NCBI RefSeq assembly: GCF_003589595.1
Contig: NW_020653900.1
Location: forward strand, 5,636,817-5,700,816
DNA from: Hyposmocoma kahamanoa
Taxonomy: Eukaryota; Arthropoda; Insecta; Lepidoptera; Cosmopterigidae
Reading direction: 5' to 3'
Length of the DNA: 64,000 nucleotides
Positions 30,545 to 41,499 of this stretch are shown piece by piece (position 1 is the first letter of the stretch; the number at the start of each line of letters is the position of its first letter). The translations under genes were made by a program, and so were the position numbers. The notes below the pieces were generated by a model that was not told the origin of the DNA, did no database searches, and worked only from the letters and a program-made list of their open reading frames with translations.

Positions 30545-30725
30545 AGCGTTCACTCAGATAAACTTCCTTCGATCCTTCCGGATTCGAACCGACGTCGTCT
30601 AGCTTACCGTCTAGCATACCGCTATACCTTTTCTGAGATATTCTCTGAGTATTCGATCTTTGTATTAATAATTATAATAAACTAGTGGAATAATTTCACA
30701 AAAAATTGAATATCAATTCAATAAA
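30545..30725. repeat. SINE-2 pieces in opposite orientation
   Basis: 30545-30625 is a minus-strand head (CTTCGATCCTTCCGGATTCG, ACCGACGTCGTCTAGCTTAC). 30640-30725 is a plus-strand 3' end (GAGTATTCGATCTTTGTATT, AATAATTATAATAAACTAGT, CAATTCAATAAAAATT). It was rearranged or two insertions collided. Confidence 0.7.
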
Positions 30726-30811
30726 AATTTAAAATACAGAGAATAGCGACTGTAAGGGTATCTAACAGGGTGATAAAACTTTCATAGATTTCTCATAGAT
30801 GGCGCTACGAT

Positions 30812-31060
30812 TAAAAAGTCATTGAAAAAACCAAATACAAAGATCAAGCACATAGAAAAATTCGTGAGGTCCGCTGGTTCGATCCGTGGCTTAGTTAGTA
30901 TAGCGTCAGCCACGGTAAGCTAGAACACGTCTGTCGGTTCGAATCCGACCGGTTCGAAGTAATTTTTTCTGAGTGTTCGATCTTTGTATTAATAATTATA
31001 ACAAACTAGTGGAATAATTTCACAAAAAATAATTGAATATCAATTCAATAAAAATTTAAA
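30812..31060 (+). repeat. SINE-2, full-length copy
   Basis: A 5' leader AAAAAGTCATTGAAAAAACC, then the tRNA-like head (GTGGCTTAGTTAGTATAGCG with A-box-like spacing, CACGGTAAGCTAGAACACG, B box GGTTCGAATCCGACCGG), then TGAGTGTTCGATCTTTGTAT and the tail ATAATTTCACAAAAAATAAT...TCAATAAAAATT. Pol III transcription from the internal boxes is expected for the class. Confidence 0.8.
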
Positions 31061-31499
31061 GACCTTTTATATTAGAACAAATACAGTTATAAATATAAAT
31101 ATAAGTTTCAATTTTCCGAGAAGCTTTTGAGCACCGTAGCGAAGGTTAGTAGTTATTAGTTTATCAATTAGACTAAGTGATATTTGGCAATCTTTCACGT
31201 TTTCTTTATTGAATTTTTATGCTTTTTTCATTGCTTTTTGTAGGTAGCAGATATCTTTTTATCCCGGTGCTTTGTAATTATAAATAGTAACGTAAAATTA
31301 TGTTATAAATTAACGTACAAATTTCGTAATGAATAAATGAAAACTATACTGAAATATCAAAGCCGTCTTAGAGTGAAAACGGTTCGCCGACAGCCTTGTT
31401 CTCGTTCAGTCAATGTGACCGTCAATGTGCGGGACGTGGTGCGGTATCTAAAGGTACGGAGGGGTGGAGAGTGTCCGTTCTCTTTACTTATTTGTTATC
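31061..31499. other. AT-rich DNA, no gene seen
   Basis: The 67-codon frame at 31337-31540 runs into an HP fragment and is not supported. Confidence 0.45.
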
Positions 31500-31566
31500 T
31501 GCATATGGAACATAAATTGACAAGTCCCATGTGCTTGTAATTTCACCAGCACCCTTTGAGTTTTTA
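31500..31566 (-). repeat. HP repeat, short internal fragment
   Basis: AAATTGACAAGTCCCATGTG, CTTGTAATTTCACCAGCACC, in reverse orientation. Confidence 0.7.
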
Positions 31567-32023
31567 GAGGCAATTGTCGCTAGCGAATGTATATTTTAAT
31601 ATCTCCATGCTGTTCTCTCAAAATGACTAAGTAAAATTAGTTCCTGAAACACAACTCTTCTCCGCTCGGTAGATAATGGGCTTTGTCTATGTACCACAGT
31701 TAGCACTCATATAAAGTTTTAACGAGGTAGTTAGTGCAGTTTGAAACTAGTAGAATAAGCAACGAAGTTCAGGACTTTATTGGACATCTAACGAGGACTT
31801 TGCAAATTGCTTTCTGCACTTTTTACTCGTTCTATTTCAGAGTGCTGGTAATATGCTTAGGTTTTCAAGACTTCTACACATTGGAAATTAAAACATTCGT
31901 TCATTCATTTATTAATTGTACTGTAGTGTAATAAGTTATAAAAGTTCTTACTAATTATACATGTGTTCATATGGACCTTGTTTTAGGTGCAAGTTTTAAC
32001 AATTTGAGAAGGGAATTCATGAC
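31567..32023. other. AT-rich DNA, no gene seen
   Basis: No supported feature. The 65-codon frame at 31734-31931 has no recognised domain. Confidence 0.45.
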
Positions 32024-32315
32024 AGCTTAGTGGCAGTAGAGTAGTAGACTTAATACTCCAGGGAAGTACTGCCACCTTACCTATTTCTGCAGAAAAGCTA
32101 ATGTGAGCATTACTACGTTACGGTTTTGAAGGGTAATGGTGCTGGTGAAATTACAGGCATATGGAACTTGTCCACTTATGTCTCAGGGTGAATAGCGCAG
32201 TGGCAGTGCTCTGATCTTTGTGGTTTAAAACACTGACTGCCACTGTAACTATTATGGACAGATGCTTACCACCAGGTGCACGACTTGTTTCGTACACCAT
32301 TTTCAAAATTATAAC
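32024..32315 (+). repeat. HP repeat, nearly complete
   Basis: TAGTGGCAGTAGAGTAG, CCAGGGAAGTACTGCCACCT, TAATGTGAGCATTACTACG, GGTGCTGGTGAAATTACAGG, GCAGTGGCAGTGCTCTGATC and CACCAGGTGCACGACTTGTT. The terminal A-run is replaced by TTTTCAAAATTATAA. Confidence 0.8.
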
Positions 32316-32349
32316 CGCAGATGGTCGGGTGTTCAGTTCGTTACGCTTA

Positions 32350-32533
32350 AAGCGTGAAACACACAGAGGGCGGGCGCGAGTCGGGCGTATGTTGGGCGCG
32401 GGTCGGGTGCAGGTCGGGCGCGAGTCGGGCGCGGGTCTGGTCGTGACCGCTTTTCCGTGTATTTATAAGGACCACAACACACCGAACGCGGGCGCGTTCG
32501 CCTGTCTCGCGCCCGCGTGTGTGTTTCACGCTT
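32350..32533. mobile_element. GC-rich foldback element with internal tandem repeats
   Basis: The arms AAGCGTGAAACACACA at 32350 and its reverse complement ending at 32533 continue with GGGCGCGAG/CTCGCGCCC. Between them are tandem GTCGGGCGCGAGTCGGGCGC-type decamers (32368-32432) and a perfect 8-bp hairpin, CGAACGCG-GG-CGCGTTCG (32483-32500). Base composition is unlike the flanks. No clean target duplication was seen. The long frames on both strands here are caused by the GC-rich repeats. Confidence 0.65.
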
Positions 32534-32688
32534 ACGATCAATCAATATATATTTTTTGAAACAAACCAATGTTTCTGCCTCTCTACAGGCAGCCGTAATT
32601 GTAAAACCTGTAAAGTATTCGATAAGAAGCACCAACATGAAACACTGCATATGGCTATTATACCACGTATGCGAAGTCTTTTTGGACT

Positions 32689-32842
32689 GATAGTCCCGCA
32701 CTAGGGAAACTCTGTATCGTGGACCATGGACACGCACAAAGACAACCACAAGTCACACCAAATATTTCTCCCGGCCTGAGAATCGAACCTAGGACCTCTG
32801 TGTGGCAGACCAGAATGGTAGCCGTTCGGTCACGGAGGCAGT
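32689..32842 (-). repeat. SINE-1, nearly complete
   Basis: The reverse complement contains ACTGCCTCCGTGACCGAACG, the B box AGGTTCGATTCTCAGGCCGG, GAGAAATATTTGGTGTGACT and GTCCATGGTCC. It ends near CCCTAGTGCGGG. There is a small deletion after the head. Confidence 0.8.
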
Positions 32843-33139
32843 TAAACTTTAACTTTAGCTTACTAACTCACTAAAAAGAAACGCTGGATTGGTCGCAGCT
32901 TTGTATGTAAAGAAATCATATGTTCACCTTTAGGTATCTCTGATCAGAATGAATGACAAAAAAGAAAATGTAAAATAAGGTGGAATGGCAATATTCACAA
33001 AGGAGTTATCGATAGTACTTTGATCGTTGAGGAATTTGATCGTTGAATCCAACCATTTTACGCAGAAACTGTTTTTTACCCTGAAATACCAATGAACAAC
33101 GGTGTACCTATTTACGAAAATATACACTTCATACAAACT
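32843..33139. other. AT-rich DNA, no gene seen
   Basis: No supported feature. Confidence 0.45.
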
Positions 33140-33570
33140 GTAACTTACGAAAATCGATAAAAGTAAACTAGCTGTTCTTGACAGTCGTCTTCATAAAATC
33201 TCAAATTCATTTAAGGGGCAATTTAATAAGATTCTGATCGATATTCAAAATTTGCCATTTACGTGGTTTAAAACTATAATGAAACAAAAACTTTATAGTA
33301 AAGGTTATTATGTAGCTTCTGCATACTGGGAAGACAAAAATCCGTGGTAGTGACCCGTTTAGCTCTTGCAGGTAATCTCGATCTAAGATGTTTAAATTTA
33401 ACATTGTAATGATAAATGTATTCAAAATGTGCTTATATTTACTAAGAGCAACCCCTAGAGTTTCTTGCTCCATTCTTCTCAGGGAAATGGGCCTTACGAA
33501 TGAGCAGTAGAGTTTAATCAGTATGACGATTTCAAGTGTAATTTGCTTACCTATAAATTAAAGATTAATT
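33140..33570 (+). mobile_element. LINE 3' end (CR1/jockey-type) with ORF C-terminus, copy 2
   Basis: A plus-strand frame, AVLDSRLHKISNSFKGQFNK, DIQNLPFTWFKTIMKQKLYS, KGYYVASAYWEDKNPW, stops at about 33349. The 3' UTR follows to about 33565, where AAATTAAAGATTAATTGAC replaces the tail. This is the cleanest of three copies (see 15180 and 37036). The family assignment rests on the SFKG...NLP...K.YY...DK..W pattern. Confidence 0.65.
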
Positions 33571-33689
33571 GACTCTGACTTCGATTATGAAACAATTACG
33601 TTTTATATCGAAAATTGAATAGTACAAAGACTACTTAAAAACGTTTAAGAACGAAGAGGAAAGGTTTCGTATAGGCTTTCGTGATTGAT

Positions 33690-34110
33690 ACAAATAGAAA
33701 ATGAAACTAGTTCTTCGGATCTGAATCAAACAAACCCACGTTTTGGACCCTTAAGAGACCCCCCACACTAGGTGCTAGCTTACCAACACACGTACAGCGT
33801 CGACACAACGTCCGCACGGGGCCACGCCACGCCATAGCGATGTATACCGGACGTTCGGGACTCTTTCGAGGGTCTAGTCCCGTTCTGTGTCCGAAACAAT
33901 TACTGTGAAATAAATAATAGTCGACTTAATCAAAAGAACGGGAGTAGACTCCAAGCAGTCGCTCATTGACGCTGCGCTGGCGTTGCGCCGCCGCCGCGCG
34001 GACGTCGTGTCGACGCTGTGCGTGCGTTGCCAAGACGCTGATGCTCCTAAGACGCTAGCGTGAGGGGTCTCTTACAGGTCCCGCGTTCACGGCTGGCTGA
34101 GATAGTAAAT
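33690..34110 (+). repeat. MITE-B half copy, interrupted
   Basis: AATAGAAAATGAAACTAGTTC, AACAAACCCACGTTTTGGAC up to 33753, then CAGGTCCCGCGTTCACGG after 34074. It matches 52652-52750 across the break. The interruption is a separate foldback element. Confidence 0.65.
33754..34072. mobile_element. Foldback MITE with TA duplication, inside MITE-B
   Basis: The ends AGAGACCCC and GGGGTCTCT are inverted, flanked by TA on each side (33752-33753, 34073-34074). An inner pair of 19 bp, GCGTCGACACAACGTCCGC (33797-33815) and GCGGACGTCGTGTCGACGC (33998-34016), has one mismatch. The interior is GC-rich. The related sequence at 52729-52741 (CTCTTTACAGGTC) shows the empty site. TA duplication suggests a Tc1/mariner-type source. 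Confidence 0.75.
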
Positions 34111-34399
34111 ACATCGACCGGTTATGTCTATGTCGTGTCTCCTATAAACCAACTTCTTGAACTCTTTTTATAACTCGACACCGGCCTTTTCCTTTATTTT
34201 ATCTATGTAACTGCGCCTACCGTTGACCTCTTTCCATCTCTCCTTCGATTTTTCCCTCTAATATGGTCTTAAAGAAGTTATCGAAAAAATCATTCTATCC
34301 GATTGGACATTAACGAGCGTCTGCCGGAAGGAATTTTTCTTTGTGTTTATTCGTTCTTTGTATTAGAAATAATAACAAACCATCAGTTAAAAATATTCC

Positions 34400-34645
34400 A
34401 AAAAAAGGAGGAGGTTCACAATTCGACTGTGTTTTTTTTAATGTATGTTACACGATAACTGCATTTGTGAACCGATTTTGATGATTATTTTTTGTTCGAA
34501 AGAGGGTACTTCAGTATTGATCCCATTCAAATTTGATGAAAATATTTCATCTCTAAAGATGGCAAAGTGAATGAATCCGGTTTCGCACACTTGACGATTA
34601 ATAGTTGTAATTTCACGAACTTTTGAGGTCCGTTTCTTTCTTATA
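34400..34645 (-). repeat. MITE-A copy
   Basis: AAAAAAAGGAGGAGGTTCAC, GTGAACCGATTTTGATGATT, GAATCCGGTTTCGCACAC, TAATTTCACGAACTTTTGAG. This is the reverse of 11212-11475. Confidence 0.65.
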
Positions 34646-35954
34646 CAATGGTTGTAATTATTACAAATATAGTTTTACATATATATTTATTGAATATCAT
34701 ATTGCTAGAAAAATATTATTATATATTTATATATAATAATATATAAATTTATAATATTAATATATATTTATTATTAATTATTATAGTATTATATTATATT
34801 AGGTTTAGAAGTAACGTTTCGTATATACTACAGTTGACAACACGGTTAGGCTGGCTCTAGGTCTCTTATAATGAATGCCACTCCTTCTGATATTAAGCCT
34901 TCGTCATCCATTTTTTTTTATTTGACAAGGTCTGCTCTACCCTTCTCTCAAGTTTCCACTCTAGTGCCCTTTTCTCCTTCTATGGTCTTGTCTACGGTAA
35001 ATATGGCCTCCACTTACTGCTGGCTATCACCTTGATTATATCGATCATATTCATACTTTTACAGGATTCTGTGACACTGGACTATGACTTAAGATAGTTC
35101 TTATAATTGAAATACTGAATTTATAAGTATGTTTTCATACGAGAAAAAATTGTTTAGGTAGACCTGTAGGGTACACATCCTTCTTGAATTTGAAAGTGAA
35201 TCGATATTTATTTAACTATTGGTTAAGTTTTATCGATAGCAAAAGTGGTAATACGATTTTTATGATTAAAGTACGACTTTTAAACAAATTGATTTCACTC
35301 GAATAATGTGGGTTTTACGCGACAGTTGGGATCACGTCGCTATTGCAACGATAACAAATGTTCATCGTATATCAAAGTAATTCAATTGCAGAAGAAGTAT
35401 AGCCATTTTATGATTATTGCTGCGATCACGGAGTATTTTATAGTACGACTCGGAAGACATAGAAACCAGAATAATCATGGCACAGTGGCCGCATAATATC
35501 AGGTGCCCAATTTATTCTGCTAATTTTCGTGAAATCACTTGTCGCGAAATATGCCGCGATTTAGTATTAGTTTTGTAATATCAAGCATTAATAAATTTAG
35601 TCTGTTATGATACCTAAGAGTGGGGACACTAACACGGCAGTCCAGGCATCTCAAATTCTGACGGTGAGATATCGGGCGTCTGCTGTGAGTACACTGGTTG
35701 GTCGGCACTACAGTTGGTAAGATTTGTACAATGTTTGTACTAACTTAGATAGAATATTTGTTGACTAGACAGCCTGAAGATAGAGTATGACAAATTAGTA
35801 ACAGAATTACAATGAGACCCGCTACTTGTACTAAAGGTATAAGGGGGTATGAAGCAGGGGCAGAGGAAGAACTGTAGGGATGTGTGAGGCCTTTTTTTTA
35901 AATTTAATTTTAAGCATAATGATTTAATCTTAGGCGTGGAGACACCACTGATTA
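34646..35954. other. AT-rich DNA, no gene seen
   Basis: 34670-34800 is an almost pure A/T low-complexity run. The rest shows no supported gene or repeat. Confidence 0.5.
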
Positions 35955-36205
35955 TTGTAATTCCATTGAGACTCCACTGAGATTGTATTGTAATTATGAT
36001 AATATTTGTTATTCTGCTAAAATCTAGTTACGTCATACAACATTCATTCATTCCGTCACTAATGATCGATGTTGCCTTACTAAAAATACCATGGAAATTA
36101 TTTAATTTTTGTCTCGTTTTATCAGCAATTAAATGTTAAACAGCAAACTACACCGTCGACAGAGATTGAAGAGCAGAATACCAAAAGATTGCAATCTAAA
36201 TCTAA
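35955..36205 (+). repeat. Unclassified repeat, copy 1
   Basis: GACTCCACTGAGATTGTATT, TTTGTTATTCTGCTAAAATC, ATGATCGATGTTGCCTTACT, ATGGAAATTA and GAAGAGCAGAATACCAAAAG all recur in order at 60345-60606. No coding potential; class unknown. Confidence 0.6.
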
Positions 36206-36224
36206 TCTAAAATGGTTCTAAATT

Positions 36225-36300
36225 GGTCCTACCGGAAATCGAAACGGTAGTTCCCTATCTACTTGCGAGATTGCTTACAGCTGCGCCACCGAGGTTGTCG
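36225..36300 (-). repeat. SINE-3 head, decayed
   Basis: The reverse complement gives CGACAACCTCGGTGGCGCAG and a B-box relic TTTCGATTTCCGGTAGG, as at 22003. Confidence 0.55.
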
Positions 36301-36356
36301 TAATTAAGGTTATTATAATATAAAGTTTATTAGGTTGTGTTGTGTCTTTCTTGATG

Positions 36357-36698
36357 CCAACTCCTTGTGAGAGTTCGTCCACGGAAGTACTGTACTTTAC
36401 CTATTTCTACTACTACTACTACTTTACCTATTTCTGCCCCCAAGCAGTAATGTGACTATTATTGCGTTTCGGTTTTGAAGGGATGAATAGTTATGTTGTA
36501 GATAGATATGCTGGTGAAATTACAGGCACATAGGACTTTTCAAGTTATGTCTCAATGTGACGGGTGCAGTGGCAGTGCTCCTCCGATCTTTGCGATTTAA
36601 ATAAAGCTCTGAGCGGCACTACAGCTGTTATGGACAGGCGTGTTACCACCAGGTACGTGATTGTTATGTATCCCGTCGCTTGGTACCATAAAAAAATC
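36357..36698 (+). repeat. HP repeat with internal duplication
   Basis: AACTCCTTGTGAGAGTTCGT, CCCAAGCAGTAATGTGACTA, GCTGGTGAAATTACAGGCAC, GCAGTGGCAGTGCTCCTCCG and GGTACCATAAAAAAATC. TTTACCTATTTCT is duplicated around a (CTA)n run at 36404-36424, and about 25 bp is inserted after GAAGGG. Confidence 0.8.
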
Positions 36699-37035
36699 TG
36701 CCACGTTTGGTTGACTATCTGAAGGAGTAATTGACAGTGGGTTTAACTTCTTTCCTTTTGCTCATTCTGTCACTTGATAGCTATAAATGATTTGACTGTG
36801 CTGGCCTAATAAAGTTTATACCATTCGTCATTTTATCATTTTCATCTCTGGTTATGAGTTTCCGATATACATAGCGACTTATAACCCTCTACATATTATT
36901 TTAGTTCACAGTTCAGGACTTACACTGGCGTCACAGTACATTTATAAAAATGTAATTTATGTTAGGAAGAATTATGTTAAAACAAAAAAAAAGACTGCAA
37001 GTATCTAGAAAGAAAGATCAAAAGTAAAATTTACA
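36699..37035. other. AT-rich DNA, no gene seen
   Basis: No supported feature. Confidence 0.45.
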
Positions 37036-37610
37036 GTCAAACTCTTTATTTAATAGGTATGCAAATTATACTTGAAATCGTCATATTGATTTAAACTACT
37101 AGTGCTGCTTGCTGCCTGCTGCCTCCGTTACCACGCATGCATGAAAAATATTTGTATGGCCTACATTTATTTCTCTCGTGACTTTGGGTGTAATTTGTGG
37201 TTGTATAGGTGTGTATCCATGGCACCCGCGATACAGGGTTTCCCTGGTGCGGGGCTATAGAGTGTGTCCGTTATTTGTTTACTGGTCATTGGTTTGGCAA
37301 ATTCTCCTGAGAAGAATGTGCAAGGAAAGCTACGGGTCTCTTTGTAAATATACATTTGTACACATTTATCATTTACAATAATTACAAATCTCAAATAATA
37401 AAAATTCAAATATCTTAGATCGAGACTAGCAAGAGCTGAACGGTCTCTAACACGGATATTTGTCATCCCAGTACACAGAAGCTGTATATTAAATAACATT
37501 TAGTACAAGATAAAAGACTACAGTGAACTATATCTCCTGAAAGGCAAATTTTGAATATCAAGCGGAATCTTATCAAAGATGCGTATACATTGCCCCATAA
37601 ATGAAAGAGG
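37036..37610 (-). mobile_element. LINE 3' end (CR1/jockey-type), copy 3, split by a SINE-1
   Basis: On the minus strand the 3' UTR and the end of the frame match copies at 15180 and 33140. CTGTGTACTGGGATGACAAA, then TATCCGTG, corresponds to the DDKN end of the frame. The 3' UTR is interrupted at 37118-37276 by a plus-strand SINE-1. Confidence 0.6.
37118..37276 (+). repeat. SINE-1 with internal deletion
   Basis: CTGCCTCCGTTACCACGCAT lacks the B-box region, then GAAAAATATTTGTATGGCCT and CACCCGCGATACAGGG through GCGGGGCTATAGAGTGTGTC. It was inserted into a LINE 3' UTR. About 60 bp of the head is missing. Confidence 0.75.
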
Positions 37611-39376
37611 CAACGGAAGACCTGGATGGAGTTATTTAGGCCAAATAAAGAAAAAAGTTAATACTCGTAGAACACAGTTCTTGGTTACTACATCGACAAG
37701 AGCCTTAGTTTCTTAATAAGGAGTAGAAATTTACGCTTCTTTATTCACATTCTTGCGGATATTAAAAATTTTCAATTGATGGCATTTAAAACTTCTACGA
37801 AACAAGAGCTTTATACAAAAACTTCATTACGTAGCTTCTCCGTGCTTAGATGATAAAAATGCATTTTAATAATCAATTTAGCTTTGTCACGATGATATTT
37901 TCAAATGAAAATGTTGTAAATAATTAATGTGAAAAAATATCTACATAGGTATTTTTGAAGAACAAATTTAATGTCAATGTGATAGTCGCACTCAGAGATG
38001 GGCAGTGGGTTAAAACTCTATCAACTTGCCTAAGCTTAACCTATTTCTGCCCAAAACCGTGCGCGGAAACGGCAAATACGGAATTTGATGTAATTCAGTA
38101 CTTAATACAAATTTCAACGTAAAAAATCTTTCTTGAGACGAAAAAGAGGAAATTCCACATAATACCTACCTTGCAATCCTGGGTTTGTCACTACTAATGA
38201 TGCACATTACGTTTCAATTTTTACGAAGATCGATTCAAGTGCATATGCCCTATAAATTTTTTGTTACGAATTATTTCAATGCGATTTTCAAGCGAACCGA
38301 TTAAACAGAAAGGCAAATGTTGATCTTCTAGATCTGAAAGCAATAAACATTTTGTAATAATATTGTTAAATTTGAACAAAACTCAAATGACAACATTTAT
38401 TGTGTGCCCACGTCCTAGATAACATTGTTGTATCAATACGTATTGCCAATTTTACGGCATGCAAAGTAAATAATTAAATTAATTAAATTCGATTTACACA
38501 TATTTAGTTTAATTTTTTTTTGCTCTCGATTTTGGGTATTAATGAGTTTTAACCTGAGTTTAACCCGGCATTAACGGAGCGCCGGGTTAAAACCCGAGCA
38601 TGTGATTTTTTTTCAATAAAATTGTTATGTTTATTACCGTGATCAATAACAAAAGGCCGTTTATAAGGCGTTTAGTGACCATCGAATGCGGATCATACTC
38701 GACCAGTCTGAGAATAAAGCGTTGGTGAACCGAAGGCACTTCACAATTTTTGTAAAGGTTTGTAGTGGGATACAGAAAAGGTTGTCTCCATTATGTTTTC
38801 AATAAAGCTGTTTGTGTCCCTATTTCGGGTTATTCTCATTTGATCTCCTAAACTGATCCACCGCCAATTTTAAATCCCAACTGATCCCGTCTGTATTTTT
38901 CAATTCCTAACGTACTAAGTACAACTGTACTCACCTTACAGATACAATGAGGGGTCATCATTCTATTTGCAAGGTAAGTGTATAGCCAAGATAAAAAGCA
39001 GTTTTGATATTGAATGTTCGTTGAGCAATTGTGATCAAATGTTATAACTATCACAGACAATCTAATTTTGTTGTGATAGGTAATTAATATTGACATATTG
39101 CAAATCACAAGGAACAAAAATCAGTCTTAAGTAATATTTAAAGACTTCGTTTAATGTTATAATTATCAGACATAATAAAGTAAATAAAATACTGTACAAC
39201 CCTCAAATACTTATTTTTGTTGACTGACCAAGTACCTACCAAAAATAAACTTGTAAGTATCAGGTCGGAATAAAATATTAATATATTTTATTCTTGGTCT
39301 CTTGCACCGGGGAGCATATGGGAATAAACCCCTATTTCAGTAGTATTATTTTAGCCGCTCTTTCCTATTCAGTGAT
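37611..39376. other. AT-rich DNA with one GC hairpin, no gene seen
   Basis: A perfect 10-bp hairpin, TTAACCCGGC / GCCGGGTTAA, lies at 38560-38590. GGGTTAAAACTC near 38008 and GAGTTTTAACC near 38544 are inverted and could be outer ends of a degraded element of about 0.6 kb. The minus frame at 38848-39117 has no recognised domain. Confidence 0.4.
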
Positions 39377-39588
39377 AAGGGACGCGCTTGCCCATAACAA
39401 TTACAGAGCCACTCAGAGCTTTAAATCGCAAAGATCTGAGCGGCATTATCGTTACGCCCGTCATCCTAGACATAAAACGAAAAGTCCCATGTGTTTGTAA
39501 TTTCACCAAAAGTTATGCTCACATTATTGCTTGGCGGCTGAAATAGGTAAGGTGGCAGTACTTCCTTGAACTGCTGCACTAAATTTTG
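39377..39588 (-). repeat. HP repeat, 5' two-thirds
   Basis: GCCCATAACAATTACAGAGC, AAATCGCAAAGATCTGAGCG, AAAAGTCCCATGTGTTTG, TTGCTTGGCGGCTGAAATAG and GGTGGCAGTACTTCC, in reverse orientation. Confidence 0.75.
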
Positions 39589-40042
39589 CCACTGATGGTA
39601 AAGTCTAAGCTGCTCTCTTTTTAGAGGAGATCTGTGCCCAACTGTACATTGACTCAGTATCTAGCACAATGATATAAATTTTTATTCAAACTGTCAGTGA
39701 TAATTTTGATAACAAAAAAGGAATTTGGCCATCCGCCAAGAAAATCATTTTGGTTTATGTAGCAAATAATTTTGCTCATTCACCTAAATCCACAGTCGTA
39801 TATCATTTTAGTATAATAAAAGGAAAAATTGAACGTGAAAATGGTGAATTTTTTATTGGGATCCGGGTTTTAATCAATATTTCAAAGTTACAATTTCTTT
39901 GAAGAATGTTTACGTAATAATGGTTTTATATATTTTATTCAAGAATCTACGTAATTACAAATCATGTCTCAAATCAATTTGAATTTACAAATACTTATGT
40001 CATTCATAAGTGCTATGACGTACGTAAGCCCTTAAAAATCTT
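39589..40042. other. AT-rich DNA, no gene seen
   Basis: No supported feature. Confidence 0.45.
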
Positions 40043-40207
40043 TCTGCTTGGCACGGGTTTCTTCGTGCGCCTGGTGGTAAGTGATACGCATACAGTTACA
40101 GTGCCACTCAGAGTTACTAATCGCAAAGATCTGAGGGGCACTGCCAGTGTCCCTGTCACCTTGAGACATAAAGTGGATGAGTTCCCCAGCACCCTTACCC
40201 TTCATGG
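40043..40207 (-). repeat. HP repeat, middle and 3' part
   Basis: GTGCGCCTGGTGGTAAGTG, ATACAGTTACAGTGCCACTC, AATCGCAAAGATCTGAGGGG and CCCAGCACCCTTACCCTTCA, reverse orientation. The A-rich end is lost. Confidence 0.75.
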
Positions 40208-40354
40208 GTGTTCCCTCAAAAGTGGACTTAGACAAAACCACAGTTTTAGTATAGTATTATTAGTTCTTTGTAAACTATCATCTGAATAAAATCTGCTATC
40301 GGAAAGCATTGGTCAAATATTTATAGATATACGTGTCTTGCTTAGGCAGGGAGG

Positions 40355-40610
40355 ATTTGTCTGCGGACTGTCCGTACGGAGCATCGGAGCGGAGTAACAC
40401 GTGTGGCGTTAGAACAACGTTTTACAGCGACACGCTTTGCGTGAAGTCCGCACAGACCATTCCTGCGTTCATTGTAGGAGACTGTCTTTCGTGAATATTC
40501 GCACTACATTAAATACTCGATTCAGAGCACTGCGGATTCTACGCATGCGGATGGCACGAAAGCGGGCAGTGCGTACGGACGTAACTGTGAGACCAGATTA
40601 ACCGTAACGT
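40355..40610. repeat. GC-richer segment with inverted motifs
   Basis: CTGCGGACTGTCCGTACGGA near 40371 and GCAGTGCGTACGGACGTAAC near 40567 contain inverted GTCCGTAC/GTACGGAC cores. The composition is distinct from the flanks. It may be a decayed foldback element; the ends are not defined. Confidence 0.35.
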
Positions 40611-40694
40611 TGGCGGTATCATCGATAATATCTATAAAGCTATAACACACAATAAATTAACTAACTTAAGTGGTTTGAATGGCAACACTGAGAC

Positions 40695-40800
40695 GGAACT
40701 CAGACAAAAGCCGTGGTAGCTTACCTAATGATTTGACCTACCGCCTCCCAATTTCGAATCTGGATTCGCACCTCTGATTTTCTCGGAATTTATGAGAGAA
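40695..40800 (+). repeat. SINE-4 head
   Basis: AGCCGTGGTAGCTTACC, CCTCCCAATTTCGAATCTGG, CACCTCTGATTTTCTCGGAA. The head is separated from its 3' part at 41085 by about 280 bp of other sequence. Confidence 0.55.
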
Positions 40801-40802
40801 TC

Positions 40803-41080
40803 TTCATTTTTTTATAGTTTATTGGTTCACTTACAGCTATTACAATGTAACATACTATAAATTCAATTTGGTGAAGTTCTTATCTAAATTGCACAACTAC
40901 TTATGAGTGAATACAGCTGTCAAAAACAACTTAAAATGTAAATTATATAGAATTTAAAAACAGCAACATAAATTAAAAAATAATGTAATAAAAACAAAAC
41001 CAATAAATACAAGTGAATAACGGTCTCGGACAGCATCAAACTAGAAGGGAAAAAAAAGTATAAAACTTAATTTGCAATTT
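40803..41080 (-). repeat. Probable LINE 3' end fragment inside SINE-4
   Basis: T-rich TTTTTTTATAGTTTATTGG at the left is, on the minus strand, an AATAAACTATAAAAAAATGA end, consistent with a polyadenylated 3' terminus. No coding remnant was identified. It interrupts SINE-4. Confidence 0.35.
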
Positions 41081-41084
41081 ACCA

Positions 41085-41275
41085 AGTATTTTTCGGTGAA
41101 GGAAAACATTGTGATGAAATCTGCACGTCGAAGAAGGTTCACAACACGTGTGAGGTCCCCAATCCGCATTGGGCCAGCATGGCGGACTATGGACTAAATC
41201 CACGCCTGAGAAAGACCCGTGTCCAACAGAGGGACGTATAAATGGGTTGTTGTTGTTGATGATGATGATGATATT
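41085..41275 (+). repeat. SINE-4 3' part with (GAT)n end
   Basis: CGGTGAAGGAAAACATTGTG, CTGCACGTCGAAGAAGGTTC, CCCAATCCGCATTGGGCCAG, AGAGGGACGTATAAATGGG, then GTTGTTGATGATGATGATG. A common repeat ending style in lepidopteran genomes, from memory. Confidence 0.65.
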
Positions 41276-41499
41276 AGAAACAGTGATTTAAATGCTAATG
41301 CTGAGTCGGAACATTGTGAATACCATCCATCTGTCTTTGGCCTTATAATATTCAAACCAACGGAACCACTCTCGTGAAATTTGAGCTTAATGTAGTAAAG
41401 AGAAGTGGGCGCAAAATCGATAACAAGAATGTATGTAAGTCTAGTGAGCCATATCTAAATTATGTGTTATATATGATGTGTCAGATTTCGATTGAGATT

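Noticed and set aside
32218..32749. Frames of 60-138 codons on both strands
   Set aside because: They span HP, a GC-rich foldback element and a SINE-1; no protein family is visible.
38560..38590. Rho-independent terminator
   Set aside because: The hairpin lies in a eukaryotic-type sequence and no gene precedes it.
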